In this document: one piece after another, positions 40,323-40,334 of the stretch
Position numbering within the stretch: position 1 is the stretch's first letter
Layout: the number at the start of each line of letters is the position of its first letter
Program-made: the position numbers and the translations under genes
DNA from: a virus
Length of the DNA stretch: 40,334 nt
Direction: 5' to 3' (one strand)
Virus record (IMG/VR): IMGVR_UViG_3300046167_000487
Span: 1-40,334 of that record
The notes under the pieces: model-generated
Databases searched by the model: none
The model's input: only the letters and a program-made list of their open reading frames with translations
Told to the model about the DNA's origin: nothing

Positions 40323-40334
40323 AAAACCTCCAGT

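Larger units (their letters stand above)
39166..40323. repeat. Right copy of the diverged ~1.2 kb terminal duplication
   Basis: This aligns with 1-1278 in the same orientation. In this copy every gene frame is open. It lacks ~115 bases present at 363-500 in the left copy. The homology stops at about 40323: the last bases of the window (a GGAGG site followed by TTTT before the membrane-peptide ATG) differ from the corresponding left sequence, where the 141-residue gene ends. Confidence 0.85.

Noticed and set aside
1-40334. Phage RNA polymerase, integrase or tRNA genes
   Set aside because: No large frame shows T7-type RNA polymerase motifs, no integrase or repressor was seen, and I found no tRNA-like fold in the gaps. 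Absence was judged by eye only.

Overview
This window is essentially a complete, or slightly over-complete, genome of a lytic podovirus (T7-like head and short tail) of a Gram-negative, probably marine, bacterium. Evidence: one rightward block of packaging, portal, scaffold, capsid, tail-fibre, tail-tube and internal virion genes (4.46-28.07 kb), and one leftward block of T7-type replication genes (primase-helicase, family A DNA polymerase, gp2.5-like SSB, gp6-like exonuclease, endonuclease VII) plus a B12-dependent (class II) ribonucleotide reductase. No phage RNA polymerase, integrase, tRNA or CRISPR array was seen. Gene content recalls the SIO1/VpV262/cobavirus lineage (Zobellviridae). That placement is inferred from gene content and was not searched.

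Layout: (1) 1-2871, leftward small early genes. The first ~1.28 kb is a diverged copy of the last ~1.16 kb. (2) 2872-4459, a 1.6 kb gene-free control region: a leftward sigma70-type promoter, an AT-rich tract, a 12-bp x 15 G-rich tandem array, a long G-run cluster, two tandem 15-bp inverted repeats, and a rightward promoter. (3) 4460-28070, rightward: terminase small subunit, endolysin, terminase large subunit, glutaredoxin, portal, small virion and membrane genes, scaffold, capsid, terminator, fibres, a Cys-repeat protein, tail tube proteins, three internal virion proteins and a spanin-like pair. (4) 39244-27982, leftward: a DNA-binding-like protein, primase-helicase, DNA polymerase, SSB, exonuclease, EndoVII, metallophosphoesterase, small genes, a dNTP-hydrolase-like protein, NrdJ, an HNH-AP2 nuclease and a secreted metzincin protease.

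Regulation: a gapless ~39-bp element occurs three times, each directly upstream of and pointing at a gene block: structural operon (4130, +), DNA polymerase (36362, -) and primase-helicase (38094, -). It ends in an extended -10 (TGTTATAT) but lacks a correctly spaced -35. The early cluster instead has an ordinary -35/-10 promoter. If the ends are joined, early transcription runs through the small genes into the 383-residue protein with a degenerate HNH/AP2-like C-terminus. This suggests a two-stage programme in which an early phage protein activates host RNA polymerase at the 39-bp promoters.

Sequence quality: at least ten likely single-base indels, mostly insertions, interrupt otherwise normal genes (virion genes at 16.1-16.9, 18.4 and 26.3-26.5 kb, metzincin, NrdJ twice, a 47-residue gene, the DNA polymerase C-terminus, and several in the left terminal copy). 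Corrected genes all give whole codon counts and recover conserved family motifs, so these look like sequencing errors. The terminal copies differ mainly at synonymous sites, so that difference is biological: a diverged duplication or a join between two strains.
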